A DNA stretch of 64,000 bases, from assembly GCF_025263565.1 (NCBI RefSeq), contig NZ_CP079865.1, positions 4,960,001 to 5,024,000 of the forward strand, written 5' to 3'. Source of the stretch: Mycobacterium sp. SMC-8. Its GTDB lineage: Bacteria > Actinomycetota > Actinomycetes > Mycobacteriales > Mycobacteriaceae. Shown here piece after piece: positions 45,909-53,767 of the stretch (the stretch's first letter is position 1; each line of letters opens with the position of its first letter). Made by a program: the position numbers and the translations under genes. The notes beneath the pieces were generated by a model. That model was not told the origin of the DNA and made no database searches. It saw nothing but the letters and a program-made list of their open reading frames with translations.

Positions 45909-46877
45909 TCAGTGCCCGCCGGCATGGCCGGCGTCGCGCGAAGGTTCTGGCGGCTGATGGGTGTCGCCGCGTGCGGCGTCGACGACGAACGTGGCGGTGT
46001 GCATAGTGTCGTCGACCTTGAAGTCCAGGTAGAGCAGGTAGCGACCGGCGGTGGGTGCGGTCGCCGCGAACGACACCGCAGGCCCACCGGTGCGGTCCCC
46101 CACCGGCTCAGCCCCTTCGGGGTGCACGTGCAGGTACGCCAGGTCACCTTCCCGCAGTGCGACGAGGTGCCCGTATGCCCCCAGGTAGGGCTGCAATGTG
46201 GTCACCGGTTCGCCGTCACGGGTGACCTTCGCTGTGACCTGCTTCGGCAGGCCCGCGGTGAGTGCACCGTCGAGTTCCACGGTGTACCCGGCTATCTCAT
46301 CCGAGGTGCGTGTGGTCAGTCGGGGCGCCGGGGCCAGCTCGCCGGCCACGTCGACGGTGCGGGTGAGCGTGAGTTTGGCGCTGCTGGCCTGGGCGGGCTG
46401 AAAATCCGCGAACACGCGGTATGTGCCGGCGGACTTCCACGTCCAGGGCGTCGACCACATTCCGGTTGTCTGGTCCAGGACCGGGTGGACGTGCGCGAAA
46501 TGCTGACCATCGGAACGGACGACGATGAGATGCAGCTGCTTGTCGTGCACCGTCGCGTAGTCCAGCAGCGGCGTGCCGCTGGGATCAGCAATGGTGAAGC
46601 TCAACGTGGCCCGATCGCCAGGCTTGCCGGGTGCCCGTACCGGGCTGAGCGCGTATCCGTCTTGGGCGAGCGACAGCCCCGGCGGATCAGCGGACAGAGG
46701 TGATACCGGCAACGCCTGCTCGGTCGGCGCGCTGTGATCAGCCGCGGGCTCAGCGCCAACGTGCTGAGTGGCCGTCACCGCGGTGTCGGGGACGACCGCC
46801 GCGGCGGTGACGTACGCAGCCGTGAACGCCACCGCCAGTCCAGCACCGAAAGCGGCCAACCGTCCTGCAGCGTTCAT
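45909..46877 (-). CDS. Secreted/anchored metal-handling protein of copper operon
   Basis: 322 aa. An N-terminal hydrophobic segment (LAAFGAGLAVAFTAAYVTAAAVV) acts as signal or anchor. The rest consists of two Ig-like/cupredoxin-like halves with His pairs in HDKQLHLIVVRSDGQHFAHVHPVLD and AYGHLVALREGDLAYLHVHPEGAE, and a His-rich end (DTHQPPEPSRDAGHAGGH). Similar proteins accompany actinobacterial copZ-copA genes and are annotated as heavy-metal-binding. It overlaps copZ by 4 bp. Confidence 0.8.
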   Translation of the reverse strand: MNAAGRLAAFGAGLAVAFTAAYVTAAAVVPDTAVTATQHVGAEPAADHSAPTEQALPVSPLSADPPGLSLAQDGYALSPVRAPGKPGDRATLSFTIADPSGTPLLDYATVHDKQLHLIVVRSDGQHFAHVHPVLDQTTGMWSTPWTWKSAGTYRVFADFQPAQASSAKLTLTRTVDVAGELAPAPRLTTRTSDEIAGYTVELDGALTAGLPKQVTAKVTRDGEPVTTLQPYLGAYGHLVALREGDLAYLHVHPEGAEPVGDRTGGPAVSFAATAPTAGRYLLYLDFKVDDTMHTATFVVDAARGDTHQPPEPSRDAGHAGGH

Positions 46878-47086
46878 ACGACCCGCACCGCCGAATAGCC
46901 GGCCTCGTCGACCGCACGCAAGATCTGGGCGTCATCGACGGGACCGCTGGAGGTCACGATCAGAGTGCCCGCCGTGGCGCTGACCTCGACGTCTTGAACA
47001 CCGGCGACCCCGCTGACTTCTTCCCGCACTGACAGCTCGCAGTGCCCGCAGGTCATTCCTGTGACGGCGTACGTGATCGTGCTCAT
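46874..47086 (-). CDS. copZ: Copper chaperone CopZ (HMA domain)
   Basis: 70 aa single HMA domain with the metal loop GMTCGHCELSV and the usual beta-alpha-beta pattern. It carries Cu(I) in the cytosol to CopA or the repressor. It is the first gene of the leftward copper operon, directly downstream of two operator palindromes. Confidence 0.94.
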   Translation of the reverse strand: MSTITYAVTGMTCGHCELSVREEVSGVAGVQDVEVSATAGTLIVTSSGPVDDAQILRAVDEAGYSAVRVV

Positions 47087-47115
47087 GACCGAACTCCCAT
47101 CTTCGCTCTCGGTAG

Positions 47116-47130
47116 TACCCCTACCGGGTA
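47116..47130. promoter_or_regulatory. CsoR/RicR box 1
   Basis: TACCC-CTACC-GGGTA, the TACCC-N5-GGGTA palindrome described for RicR of Mycobacterium tuberculosis; 30 bp upstream of copZ. Confidence 0.88.
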
Positions 47131-47146
47131 TGCGTACATCAAGGTA

Positions 47147-47161
47147 TACCCCCCGAGGGTA
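47147..47161. promoter_or_regulatory. CsoR/RicR box 2
   Basis: TACCC-CCCGA-GGGTA, centred 31 bp from box 1. It lies between copZ (minus) and the alpha/beta-hydrolase gene (plus), so it can serve both. Confidence 0.88.
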
Positions 47162-47242
47162 TGGTGCAAGGGTGGGTTCTTCGGGCTCTTGCTGATGCCG
47201 CGTCGACGCAGGCCGAGGCATTCCTGACGAAGGGAGAGACAA

Positions 47243-48052
47243 ATGGTGATGCGAACGTTGCACATCGGGGATGACGGCTGGCCGCTCATGGGGGAGGTCA
47301 TCGGCCGCGGCGAGCTGATCATCATGCTGCACGGCGGTGGGCCCGATCACTACAGCATGCGGCCGCTTACCACCCGCCTTGCTGGCCGGTATCGCGTTGC
47401 GCTGCCCGATATTCGAGGATATGGAGCATCGCGATGTCCCGATCCGACGTTGCACCTCTGGGATCAGTACGTCACCGACACCGTCGCGATCATGCACGCG
47501 CTCGACGCCACGTCCGCCCACCTTGTCGGCGCCGGCCTCGGCGGCACGATCGCCTTGCGGACATGTCTCCAACACCCCCGGATCGCCCGGCCCGCGGTCA
47601 TCATCAGTGCTGAAGCCATCGAGGACGACGCCGACAAGGCCGCAGACGCAAAGCTGATGGACCGCTTCGCCGACCGCGCCCGCTCCCGCGGTCTACAGGC
47701 CGCCTGGGAGCTGTGTGTTCCTCACCTGCAGCCGCTCATTGCCAACCTCGTCACCGAGGCCATTCCGCGCGCTGACGCCCAAAGCGCCGCTGCCGCAGCG
47801 GTAATCGGTCACGATCGGGCCTTCGCCACAGTCGAGGAACTCCGACGCATCGACACCCCGACGCTCATCATCGCCGGCGATGACCCACGTCACCCCGCGC
47901 AACTCGCGCGCACCCTCGCCGACGTCCTTGCGCACGGAGTACTCGCCGAGGCCACAATGTCCGACCTGCTCGACAACGCCGAAGACCTGGCGCGCGCTTG
48001 CGCCCCGGAAATTGAACAGTTCCTCGCCACCACGTCGGACCCGGATACTTAG
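47243..48052 (+). CDS. Alpha/beta-hydrolase-fold protein lacking catalytic Ser and His
   Basis: 269 aa. The fold is clear: oxyanion-hole motif IIMLHGGGPDHYSM, VALPDIRGYGASRCPD, the nucleophile elbow position and TLIIAGDDPRHP (acid). However, the elbow reads LVGAGLGGTIAL where GxSxG is expected, so the Ser is replaced by Gly, and the C-terminal region (AEATMSDLLDNAEDLARACA) has no His in the usual place. It is therefore unlikely to be a conventional hydrolase. A RicR-type box precedes it, suggesting copper-induced expression. A binding or haloperoxidase-like role is possible but unsupported. Confidence 0.75.
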   Translation: MVMRTLHIGDDGWPLMGEVIGRGELIIMLHGGGPDHYSMRPLTTRLAGRYRVALPDIRGYGASRCPDPTLHLWDQYVTDTVAIMHALDATSAHLVGAGLGGTIALRTCLQHPRIARPAVIISAEAIEDDADKAADAKLMDRFADRARSRGLQAAWELCVPHLQPLIANLVTEAIPRADAQSAAAAAVIGHDRAFATVEELRRIDTPTLIIAGDDPRHPAQLARTLADVLAHGVLAEATMSDLLDNAEDLARACAPEIEQFLATTSDPDT

Positions 48053-48084
48053 GGCCATCGAAAGGAGTGGCGCAGCTCCAGCCG

Positions 48085-48231
48085 TCAGCTGCAGCAGGAT
48101 TTCCCCTTATCGGCCTTGATGGGGCGGCGCCCGCCGGCGATTTGGCTCAACGTGCACAGGGCGATGCACGTGGCGATCGACCGCGTGGTTGAACTCTCGA
48201 TGAGCCGCCGGAATTTCTCTTGTGTCGTCAC
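48085..48231 (-). CDS. Possible small copper-responsive protein with CC tail
   Basis: 48 codons from GTG 48231: MTTQEKFRRLIESSTTRSIATCIALCTLSQIAGG ... KADKGKSCCS. It has three Cys spaced ATCIALC and a terminal KSCCS. Two RicR-type boxes lie 29 and 55 bp upstream of this start, on the side expected for its promoter. A GGAAGG stands about 12 bp before the GTG. It could be a small Cu(I)-binding peptide, but no family was recognised and coding is not proven. Confidence 0.4.
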   Translation of the reverse strand: MTTQEKFRRLIESSTTRSIATCIALCTLSQIAGGRRPIKADKGKSCCS

Positions 48232-48259
48232 GAGCGATGGGCCTTCCCAGTCGGCGAGG

Positions 48260-48274
48260 TACCCGCCGCGGGTA
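48260..48274. promoter_or_regulatory. CsoR/RicR box 3
   Basis: TACCC-GCCGC-GGGTA, perfect palindromic arms, between the small minus-strand ORF and the L,D-transpeptidase gene. Confidence 0.88.
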
Positions 48275-48285
48275 CAACCGCAAAG

Positions 48286-48300
48286 TACCCCTCGGGGGTA
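48286..48300. promoter_or_regulatory. CsoR/RicR box 4
   Basis: TACCC-CTCGG-GGGTA, 26 bp from box 3 centre to centre. Confidence 0.88.
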
Positions 48301-48533
48301 TCCCCCCACAATGTGCGACCCATCGCATGTCCTCGCAAACCCGAGACGCCAGCCCTTAGTGCCAGCTTTATCGAATCTTCATCGAAGGACTAAGAAAGCC
48401 AAACGACTCACAAGCACACTCGAAGACATACCCGTGATCGGTGAACCGTCGCCCGCGATCGGCCCTCGCGACGCACCAGGCGGTGCCCCGCCCGTTAGAC
48501 GATGACGACAACCCGATACGGAGAGCCCCACGC

Positions 48534-49757
48534 ATGCCGCAGACAGGCTGCCCCCCAGCGTTTCGAGCGACGACGCACTGGCTGCGCACGACCGTCCTCG
48601 CGGCGGCGGTGCTGCTGATCGCGACCGCCTGCACCTCATCACCGACGGCGGCGCCCACTCCCGACGTCATCACCGACAGGGGCACGCCCTACGCAGACTT
48701 GCTCGTACCGAAACTGGAAGCGTCCGTCACTGATGGTGCCATCGGCGTCGCTGTCGATGCCCCCGTGACCGTTACCGCCGGCGACGGTGTTCTCGGCCAA
48801 GTGTCGCTGACCAACGAGGCGGGCGAACTTGTCGACGGGCAACTGGGCCCCGACGGCGTTACATGGTCATCGGCGGAACCGCTGGGCTACAACAAGCAGT
48901 ACACCCTGCAGGCGCAAGCACAAGGGCTTGGCGGAACGACAAGCACCAGCGCAACATTCGAAACCCATTCCCCCGAAAACCTGACGATGCCCTACGTCTT
49001 GCCCAATGACGGCGAAACAGTGGGCGTGGGTCAACCCATTGCGATTCGCTTTGACGAGAACATCACGAACCGGGTTGCGGCGCAGCAGGCGATCACCGTG
49101 ACCACGAACCCACCGGTTGAGGGCGCCTTCTACTGGCTCAGCAATCGTGAAGTCCGCTGGCGCCCCGCCGAGTACTGGGAGCCCGGAACGAAGGTTGAGG
49201 TGTCGGTGAAGGCTTACGGTGTCGACTTCGGTGACGGGCTATTCGGCCAGGATGACGTCACCACGCGCTTCACAATAGGCGACCAAATCATTGCCACCGC
49301 CGATGACGCCACCAAGACGATGACCGTGCGGCGCAACGGTGAAGTCGTCAAGACCATGCCGATCTCCATGGGCAAAGCCAAAACGCCCACCGACAACGGC
49401 GCCTACATCGTCGGCGACCGCTACTCATTCCTGGTGATGGATTCGTCCACCTACGGAGTCCCCGTCAACTCACCCGACGGGTACCGCACCGAAGTCGAAT
49501 GGGCCACCCAAATGTCCTACAGCGGCATCTACGTGCACTCAGCGCCGTGGTCGGTGGGTAGCCAAGGCATCGCCAACGTCAGCCACGGATGCCTCAACGT
49601 CAACCCGGCCAACGCCCGCTGGTTCTACGACAACACCCGACGCGGCGACATCGTGGAAGTCATCAACACAACCGGCCCCACACTGTCGGGAACCGACGGC
49701 TTCGGCGACTGGAACATCCCCTGGGAGCAATGGAAGGCCGGAAACGCCAACGTCTGA
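48534..49757 (+). CDS. L,D-transpeptidase lipoprotein (LdtMt2-like)
   Basis: 407 aa from ATG 48534. A signal peptide ends in the lipobox [10 protein letters not shown], followed by two Ig-like domains (about 60-130 and 135-240), then the YkuD catalytic domain with [21 protein letters not shown] and [30 protein letters not shown], whose SHGC Cys is the nucleophile and His the base. It ends with [14 protein letters not shown], typical of mycobacterial Ldts. It makes 3-3 peptidoglycan cross-links outside the membrane. Copper boxes lie 234-274 bp upstream. Confidence 0.94.
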   Translation: MPQTGCPPAFRATTHWLRTTVLAAAVLLIATACTSSPTAAPTPDVITDRGTPYADLLVPKLEASVTDGAIGVAVDAPVTVTAGDGVLGQVSLTNEAGELVDGQLGPDGVTWSSAEPLGYNKQYTLQAQAQGLGGTTSTSATFETHSPENLTMPYVLPNDGETVGVGQPIAIRFDENITNRVAAQQAITVTTNPPVEGAFYWLSNREVRWRPAEYWEPGTKVEVSVKAYGVDFGDGLFGQDDVTTRFTIGDQIIATADDATKTMTVRRNGEVVKTMPISMGKAKTPTDNGAYIVGDRYSFLVMDSSTYGVPVNSPDGYRTEVEWATQMSYSGIYVHSAPWSVGSQGIANVSHGCLNVNPANARWFYDNTRRGDIVEVINTTGPTLSGTDGFGDWNIPWEQWKAGNANV

Positions 49758-50272
49758 GCATCGGAAGTTCTTGACACCGAGCCGACATGGCTTCAATGCC
49801 CGGCGAATCTGAAAACCATTACTCCGCAGTGCATTTGAGGTCATTTCTGAGATGTCGTTGCCGTACGGGCGGTTGCCGGCGTGACTGGAGCCACCGACTC
49901 CCCGATAACCGATGGCGGCGCGTACCGCCGACGAGGCTTCGAATAACCGCTCGGGGCAGAATTGTTGCTGACGCCCGACGACGGCCTATAGAGCTCGTTG
50001 CCGAGAAGCTCGCACATTTGAGTCCGCGCACCATTCACGCGCGTCTTCCCGACCGTGAAACGGGTTTAAGTCCATACTTGCCGCATTCGAAGCGAACGGC
50101 CGCAGCGAATTTCACCACTGTAATTATGTGGCTGGTGTTACTGGTGGGGCTTTTGTGAGTTACGCTTTTCTACGTAGGAGCTACGTATTTTTGGTGCTGC
50201 GCCCTACGTATGCGATCAGCCCCGCTATTGGTGCGTGAAGTAACTCACCGCCGGGCGCACCGAGGAGAAGAC
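49758..50272. other. Intergenic region
   Basis: 515 bp with no convincing gene. A minus-strand frame at 49841-50038 gives a Ser/Pro/Arg-rich peptide of no recognisable family. The right end holds the TACGTA cluster and the promoter of the NlpC/P60 gene. Confidence 0.4.
50170..50210. promoter_or_regulatory. TACGTA cluster (candidate operator)
   Basis: TACGTA at 50171, 50182 and 50205, the first within the palindrome CTACGTAG (50170-50177). The same CTACGTAG occurs at 51907-51914 inside the operator-like palindrome at the orphan response-regulator gene, so a shared regulator is likely. Confidence 0.6.
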
Positions 50273-51043
50273 ATGGGATTACACGTCCGGAGCAAGGGTG
50301 CGGCAATTGCTAGCACTGACCGCTGCGACCCGGCAATCCTTGTTGCGGGACGCGTTCGACGGCTCCCCGGTGTGATCGCTATCGTCGTCTTGCTTTTCCT
50401 CGCGTGCGCACCGGTCGCGTCGGCCCAACCTGCCGCCGGGCCGTGGGACCCATTACTTCCGAAGATACCGAGCGCGGGCGCTCCCGGCGATCCGGTTGCC
50501 ATCGCGAACGCATCGCTGCAGGCAACGGCCATGGCGACGCAGACGGCCATGAATATGGGTCGCAGCTTCCTCAGCAGCCTGGGAATCGTCAGCCCCGCCG
50601 CGGATCCGTCGACGAGCGTGCGCGGAAATCGGGTCAATGGTGCGCAAGCGATCGAGTACGTGATTCGCAGGGCGGGAACGCAAATCGGTGTTCCCTACTC
50701 GTGGGGTGGCGGAAGCCTCACCGGTCCAAGCCGCGGCGTCGACCAGGGAGCAGGCACCGTGGGCTTTGACTGTTCAGGCCTGACACGGTTCGCGTTCGCC
50801 GGCGTCGGTGTTCTGCTCCCGCGATGGTCCGGTGACCAGTACGACGCCGGCCGAAAGGTGCCGCCCTCCCAAGCGAAGCGGGGCGACTTGCTGTTCTGGG
50901 GGCCGGGCGGGAGTCAGCACGAAGCTATCTACCTGGGCGGCGGTCAAATGATTGAGGCACAGCAGACCGGCGTCCCGATCAAGGTCTCCCCAGTGCGAAC
51001 AGGGGGCATGACACCCTACGTCGTCCGGATTATCGAGAGCTGA
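50273..51043 (+). CDS. Secreted NlpC/P60 peptidoglycan hydrolase (RipA/RipB-like)
   Basis: 256 aa from ATG 50273 (GAGGAGAAGAC ahead). Signal segment VIAIVVLLFLACAPVASA; linker WDPLLPKIPSAGAPGDPVAIANASLQ shared with the 53.8-kb paralogue; NlpC/P60 domain from about 145 with GVPYSWGGGSLTGPSRG, the catalytic Cys in VGFDCSGLTRFAF and His in GGSQHEAIYLGGGQM. It cleaves the peptide stem of peptidoglycan. No coiled coil, unlike the larger paralogue. Confidence 0.9.
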   Translation: MGLHVRSKGAAIASTDRCDPAILVAGRVRRLPGVIAIVVLLFLACAPVASAQPAAGPWDPLLPKIPSAGAPGDPVAIANASLQATAMATQTAMNMGRSFLSSLGIVSPAADPSTSVRGNRVNGAQAIEYVIRRAGTQIGVPYSWGGGSLTGPSRGVDQGAGTVGFDCSGLTRFAFAGVGVLLPRWSGDQYDAGRKVPPSQAKRGDLLFWGPGGSQHEAIYLGGGQMIEAQQTGVPIKVSPVRTGGMTPYVVRIIES

Positions 51044-51098
51044 CCGCGAGGCCCAATTAGCACGCCCGCAGAGCCATTCACCTCAGCGGGTGACCGAA

Positions 51099-51887
51099 TC
51101 AACCGACGAGACAGTAGCCGATGCCGCGGACAGTGCGGACGTAGCGCGGGCAGGTGGGGTCGTCCCCGAGCTTGCGACGGAGATTGCCGACATGCACCCC
51201 CAGAGCAGCCCGACCGCCGGGATGCGAGGCTCCCCAGAGACTCTCCTGGAGTCGCCGGCACGTCACGGGTTCGCCCGGATTGTCCGATAGTGCCCGCAGG
51301 ATCGCGAACTCTGTCCGAGTGAGCTGTACAACATTTCCTCGCTGGTACACCCGCCGAGCCGCCACATCGACCACGAGGTCGTCGATCTGCCGTCGCTGCG
51401 TATCGCCGGCCGCACCGCACACGCCGATGTGCCTGAGCGCGCGTCTAATTCGTGTACTCAGCATCTCCGAGTCGCCGATCGCCACCACTGCGACACGTGA
51501 CACCAGCGGCGCCATCTCTGCATCAGTAAGCGCGACTACGCCACCGTGTGCCACCTGACGAACACGGTCAAGGACAGCAGCACCCTGGTCCGTTGGCCCT
51601 ACGCAGACCACTACCACGTCGGGGTCAACGACACGCAAAGCGGTGAGTGCTGCGGTTTCCGAGCATGCGACCGTAACGGCGAAATCTCCGGCGTGCATAC
51701 GGTGGGCCAGCATGTCGGCGTAGATGCGTCGCGGCTCAACGAGCAGAACGCGGATGCGGCCGGCGGCCGCCACCGGAGATGCGGCACTACCCAGTCCGAG
51801 GTGTGACTCGATGGTCGTGGCAGCCTCCTGTCGACGTCGCGCATCGCCGGGTACTGGATTGCGTACGCGGGTTCTGACAACCAGCAT
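51099..51887 (-). CDS. Orphan OmpR-type response regulator with degenerate receiver
   Basis: About 262 aa from ATG 51887. The receiver-like half (RIRVLLVEPRRIYADMLAHRM...DPDVVVVCVGPTDQG) has Cys-Val where the phospho-accepting Asp should be and a single acidic residue at the N-terminal pocket, so normal phosphorylation is unlikely. The C-terminal winged helix is intact (VQLTRTEFAILRALSDNPGEPVTCRRLQESLWG...LGVHVGNLRRKLGDDPTCPRYVRTVRGIGYCLVG). There is no adjacent kinase. A strong palindrome overlaps its start and may be its own operator. Convergent with the NlpC/P60 gene. Confidence 0.85.
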   Translation of the reverse strand: MLVVRTRVRNPVPGDARRRQEAATTIESHLGLGSAASPVAAAGRIRVLLVEPRRIYADMLAHRMHAGDFAVTVACSETAALTALRVVDPDVVVVCVGPTDQGAAVLDRVRQVAHGGVVALTDAEMAPLVSRVAVVAIGDSEMLSTRIRRALRHIGVCGAAGDTQRRQIDDLVVDVAARRVYQRGNVVQLTRTEFAILRALSDNPGEPVTCRRLQESLWGASHPGGRAALGVHVGNLRRKLGDDPTCPRYVRTVRGIGYCLVG

Positions 51888-51890
51888 ATC

Positions 51891-51919
51891 GTGATCTACG
51901 TTGTTACTACGTAGATCAC
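51891..51919. promoter_or_regulatory. Perfect 10-bp-arm palindrome at regulator start
   Basis: GTGATCTACG (51891-51900), 9-bp spacer, CGTAGATCAC (51910-51919): a flawless inverted repeat 4 bp upstream of the ATG of the orphan regulator, at the position of a repressor or autoregulatory operator. It contains CTACGTAG also found at 50170. Confidence 0.8.
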
Positions 51920-52055
51920 AGCCCGGGCGTCCCGCATGTCGTCGACTATCCGCTTTCAGCGCGTGTTCTCGCGACATCCGATGTCGGCTATTTAGGTTTC
52001 AGTCGACCGCGTCGATGTCTTCGCCGCCGCAATCGTGCCGGCTGTCGTCAGGTCC

Positions 52056-52979
52056 TCAGTGGTGGCAGAGCAGCTGGATGAGAGCTGGTGTCGCAAGCAT
52101 GGCGATGATCGCGGCAGCTAAGCAGATACGGTGGCGCCATCGCACATGGCGGCGCGTGGGGGTGACCAATCGTTCCGCTCGAGCGACGACCGCCGTTCCC
52201 GCTGCGGCGAGGCCTTCGTGCACAGGAGGTTGATGTCCGGCCAGAGCAATCAGCCCGGCAAGCAGAGGGCGAGTGCCGACGCGCCGCGCGGCGGTATCGT
52301 CGGCGCACATCTCCAGCAGTTCTGCCACAGAATGGCGTGCCGTAGCGAAAAGTGGCAGGCGGGGCAAAGTGACGGCGAGGGCACGCAGCCCCATGAGGAT
52401 GTGGTGGTGGCGCCCCGAGATGTGGGCATTTTCGTGTGCCAGAACCGCTTTCAGTTGCGACCGGTTCAACGTCTTGATGGCCGCGGAGGTGACGATAATG
52501 GTGTTCAGGCGGCCGCCCACACAATAGGCGGCGGGCCGGTCGGCGTCCACGACGACCACGTTGGGGTGACCGGTGGGCCGGCCAATGATCCGCGCGGCAT
52601 GTGCGTGCTCGTGACTCCGCGCGCGTAGGCGGGACAGGCTACGGCTCATCCGGAGTCCTCCGAACCCCAACGTCAGGGTCCCCATACCGATGAGGGCAAC
52701 AGATCCGATCCTGCCCGCCATCGGTGTGTGTTCGGAAAATCCGAACAGTTCAAGACACAGCGTCACCACCGCGCCGGTGCGAATACTGTCCGCCGTTGCG
52801 CCGATGACCATTGAGACCGCGACCAGCCAAGCCGCCAGGGTTGCGGCGACCGTGATTAGCCATGCGGCGACTCCCATGTGAGGGCTGATTCCCTGGCCGG
52901 TCATCCGCCGCAGAACCGGAGGAGCCAACCACGCAAGCGCACCCCCGTAGAGCAGCAGCCACAGCGCCGTAGTCATCAT
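52056..52979 (-). CDS. M56/BlaR1-type membrane metalloprotease without sensor domain
   Basis: 307 aa. Four hydrophobic spans with the zinc-protease motif LKAVLAHENAHISGRHH (HExxH) at about 185-200 and ELLEMCADDTAARRVG downstream carrying the third ligand region. The extracellular penicillin-binding domain of true BlaR1 is absent, as in many mycobacterial M56 proteins. It probably cleaves the BlaI-type repressor encoded by the overlapping upstream gene (4-bp overlap). Confidence 0.9.
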   Translation of the reverse strand: MMTTALWLLLYGGALAWLAPPVLRRMTGQGISPHMGVAAWLITVAATLAAWLVAVSMVIGATADSIRTGAVVTLCLELFGFSEHTPMAGRIGSVALIGMGTLTLGFGGLRMSRSLSRLRARSHEHAHAARIIGRPTGHPNVVVVDADRPAAYCVGGRLNTIIVTSAAIKTLNRSQLKAVLAHENAHISGRHHHILMGLRALAVTLPRLPLFATARHSVAELLEMCADDTAARRVGTRPLLAGLIALAGHQPPVHEGLAAAGTAVVARAERLVTPTRRHVRWRHRICLAAAIIAMLATPALIQLLCHH

Positions 52980-53335
52980 CGTCGCCCCCTACACGTAGCC
53001 GCCTTCAGTTGCGCCCACTGCTCCGCGCTCATCTGATCGACCACGAAGCCCAACACCGCACTGGTATCACCGGCGCAGTCGACAGCAGCCCGCATCAACC
53101 GCGCTGAACACCCCTCGTGGCCCATCGATGCCGGGTATATATAGCCTTTCCCACGGCGCTGAGTCCTCAGCCGACCCTCGCGGTACAGGTTGTCCATCGT
53201 CGGCATCACACTGGTGTAGGACTGGCGCTTCCGGGAGATCTCGTCGAAGCCGTCGCCCACTGTGATGGGCCCCGCGCAATCCCACACGCAATCCATGACT
53301 ACTGCGTTGGGGTCGCCGAACCCTCGCTGTTCCAT
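52976..53335 (-). CDS. BlaI/MecI-family repressor
   Basis: 119 aa from ATG 53335. Winged helix: FGDPNAVVMDCVWDCAGPITVGDGFDEISRKRQSYTSVMPTMDNLYREGRLRTQRRGKGYIYPASM, followed by a dimerisation helix region (GFVVDQMSAEQWAQLKAA). Such repressors dissociate when the partner protease cleaves them. Candidate targets are the neighbouring cell-wall genes and the broken beta-lactamase-like gene at 59.7-61.8 kb. Confidence 0.9.
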   Translation of the reverse strand: MEQRGFGDPNAVVMDCVWDCAGPITVGDGFDEISRKRQSYTSVMPTMDNLYREGRLRTQRRGKGYIYPASMGHEGCSARLMRAAVDCAGDTSAVLGFVVDQMSAEQWAQLKAATCRGRR

Positions 53336-53767
53336 TCCGCGCCACTCCTGCTGTCCACGACGAGCTGGAGTACTTTGCCCATCGACCCCTACCAGACCCC
53401 CAATGTAGCGCCCGACCTCGAAAGTTCCGATGCGCCGCACCCGGTGTTCATGGCCTCGTCAGTGCATTCCACGCCGCCGTGCGGGCGGAGCCGATCAACC
53501 ACGGGAGCTGTCAACTGGGCATCAGCTTCGCCGCAGCGTTGACAGACGATGATTGAGGGGCCGCCTGCGGGTTGTGCACGGAGCCTTGCAGAGTCGTTAC
53601 CGACTTGAGACTGTGACTGGCGTTTCTCCTGGTGTGCAAGTGATGTACGTTTCAACTGCCTACTATCGTGCTCCGTACTTTGCTGGGCAGTAGGTCCGAT
53701 CCGAGAATGCCGTGCGCTGGCCCTCGCTCGGTAGCCCAACGACGCTCAACCCAGGTGAGGAGATCCG
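53336..53767. other. Divergent promoter region between blaI-like and ripA-like genes
   Basis: 432 bp without a convincing gene. A loose inverted repeat CCTACT (53659-53664) / AGTAGG (53689-53694) lies about 75 bp upstream of the NlpC/P60 gene and could be a repressor site. Confidence 0.4.

Noticed and set aside
49787..50158. 123-codon plus-strand frame between Ldt and NlpC genes
   Set aside because: Arg-rich, no ribosome-binding site of note and no similarity to any family I know.
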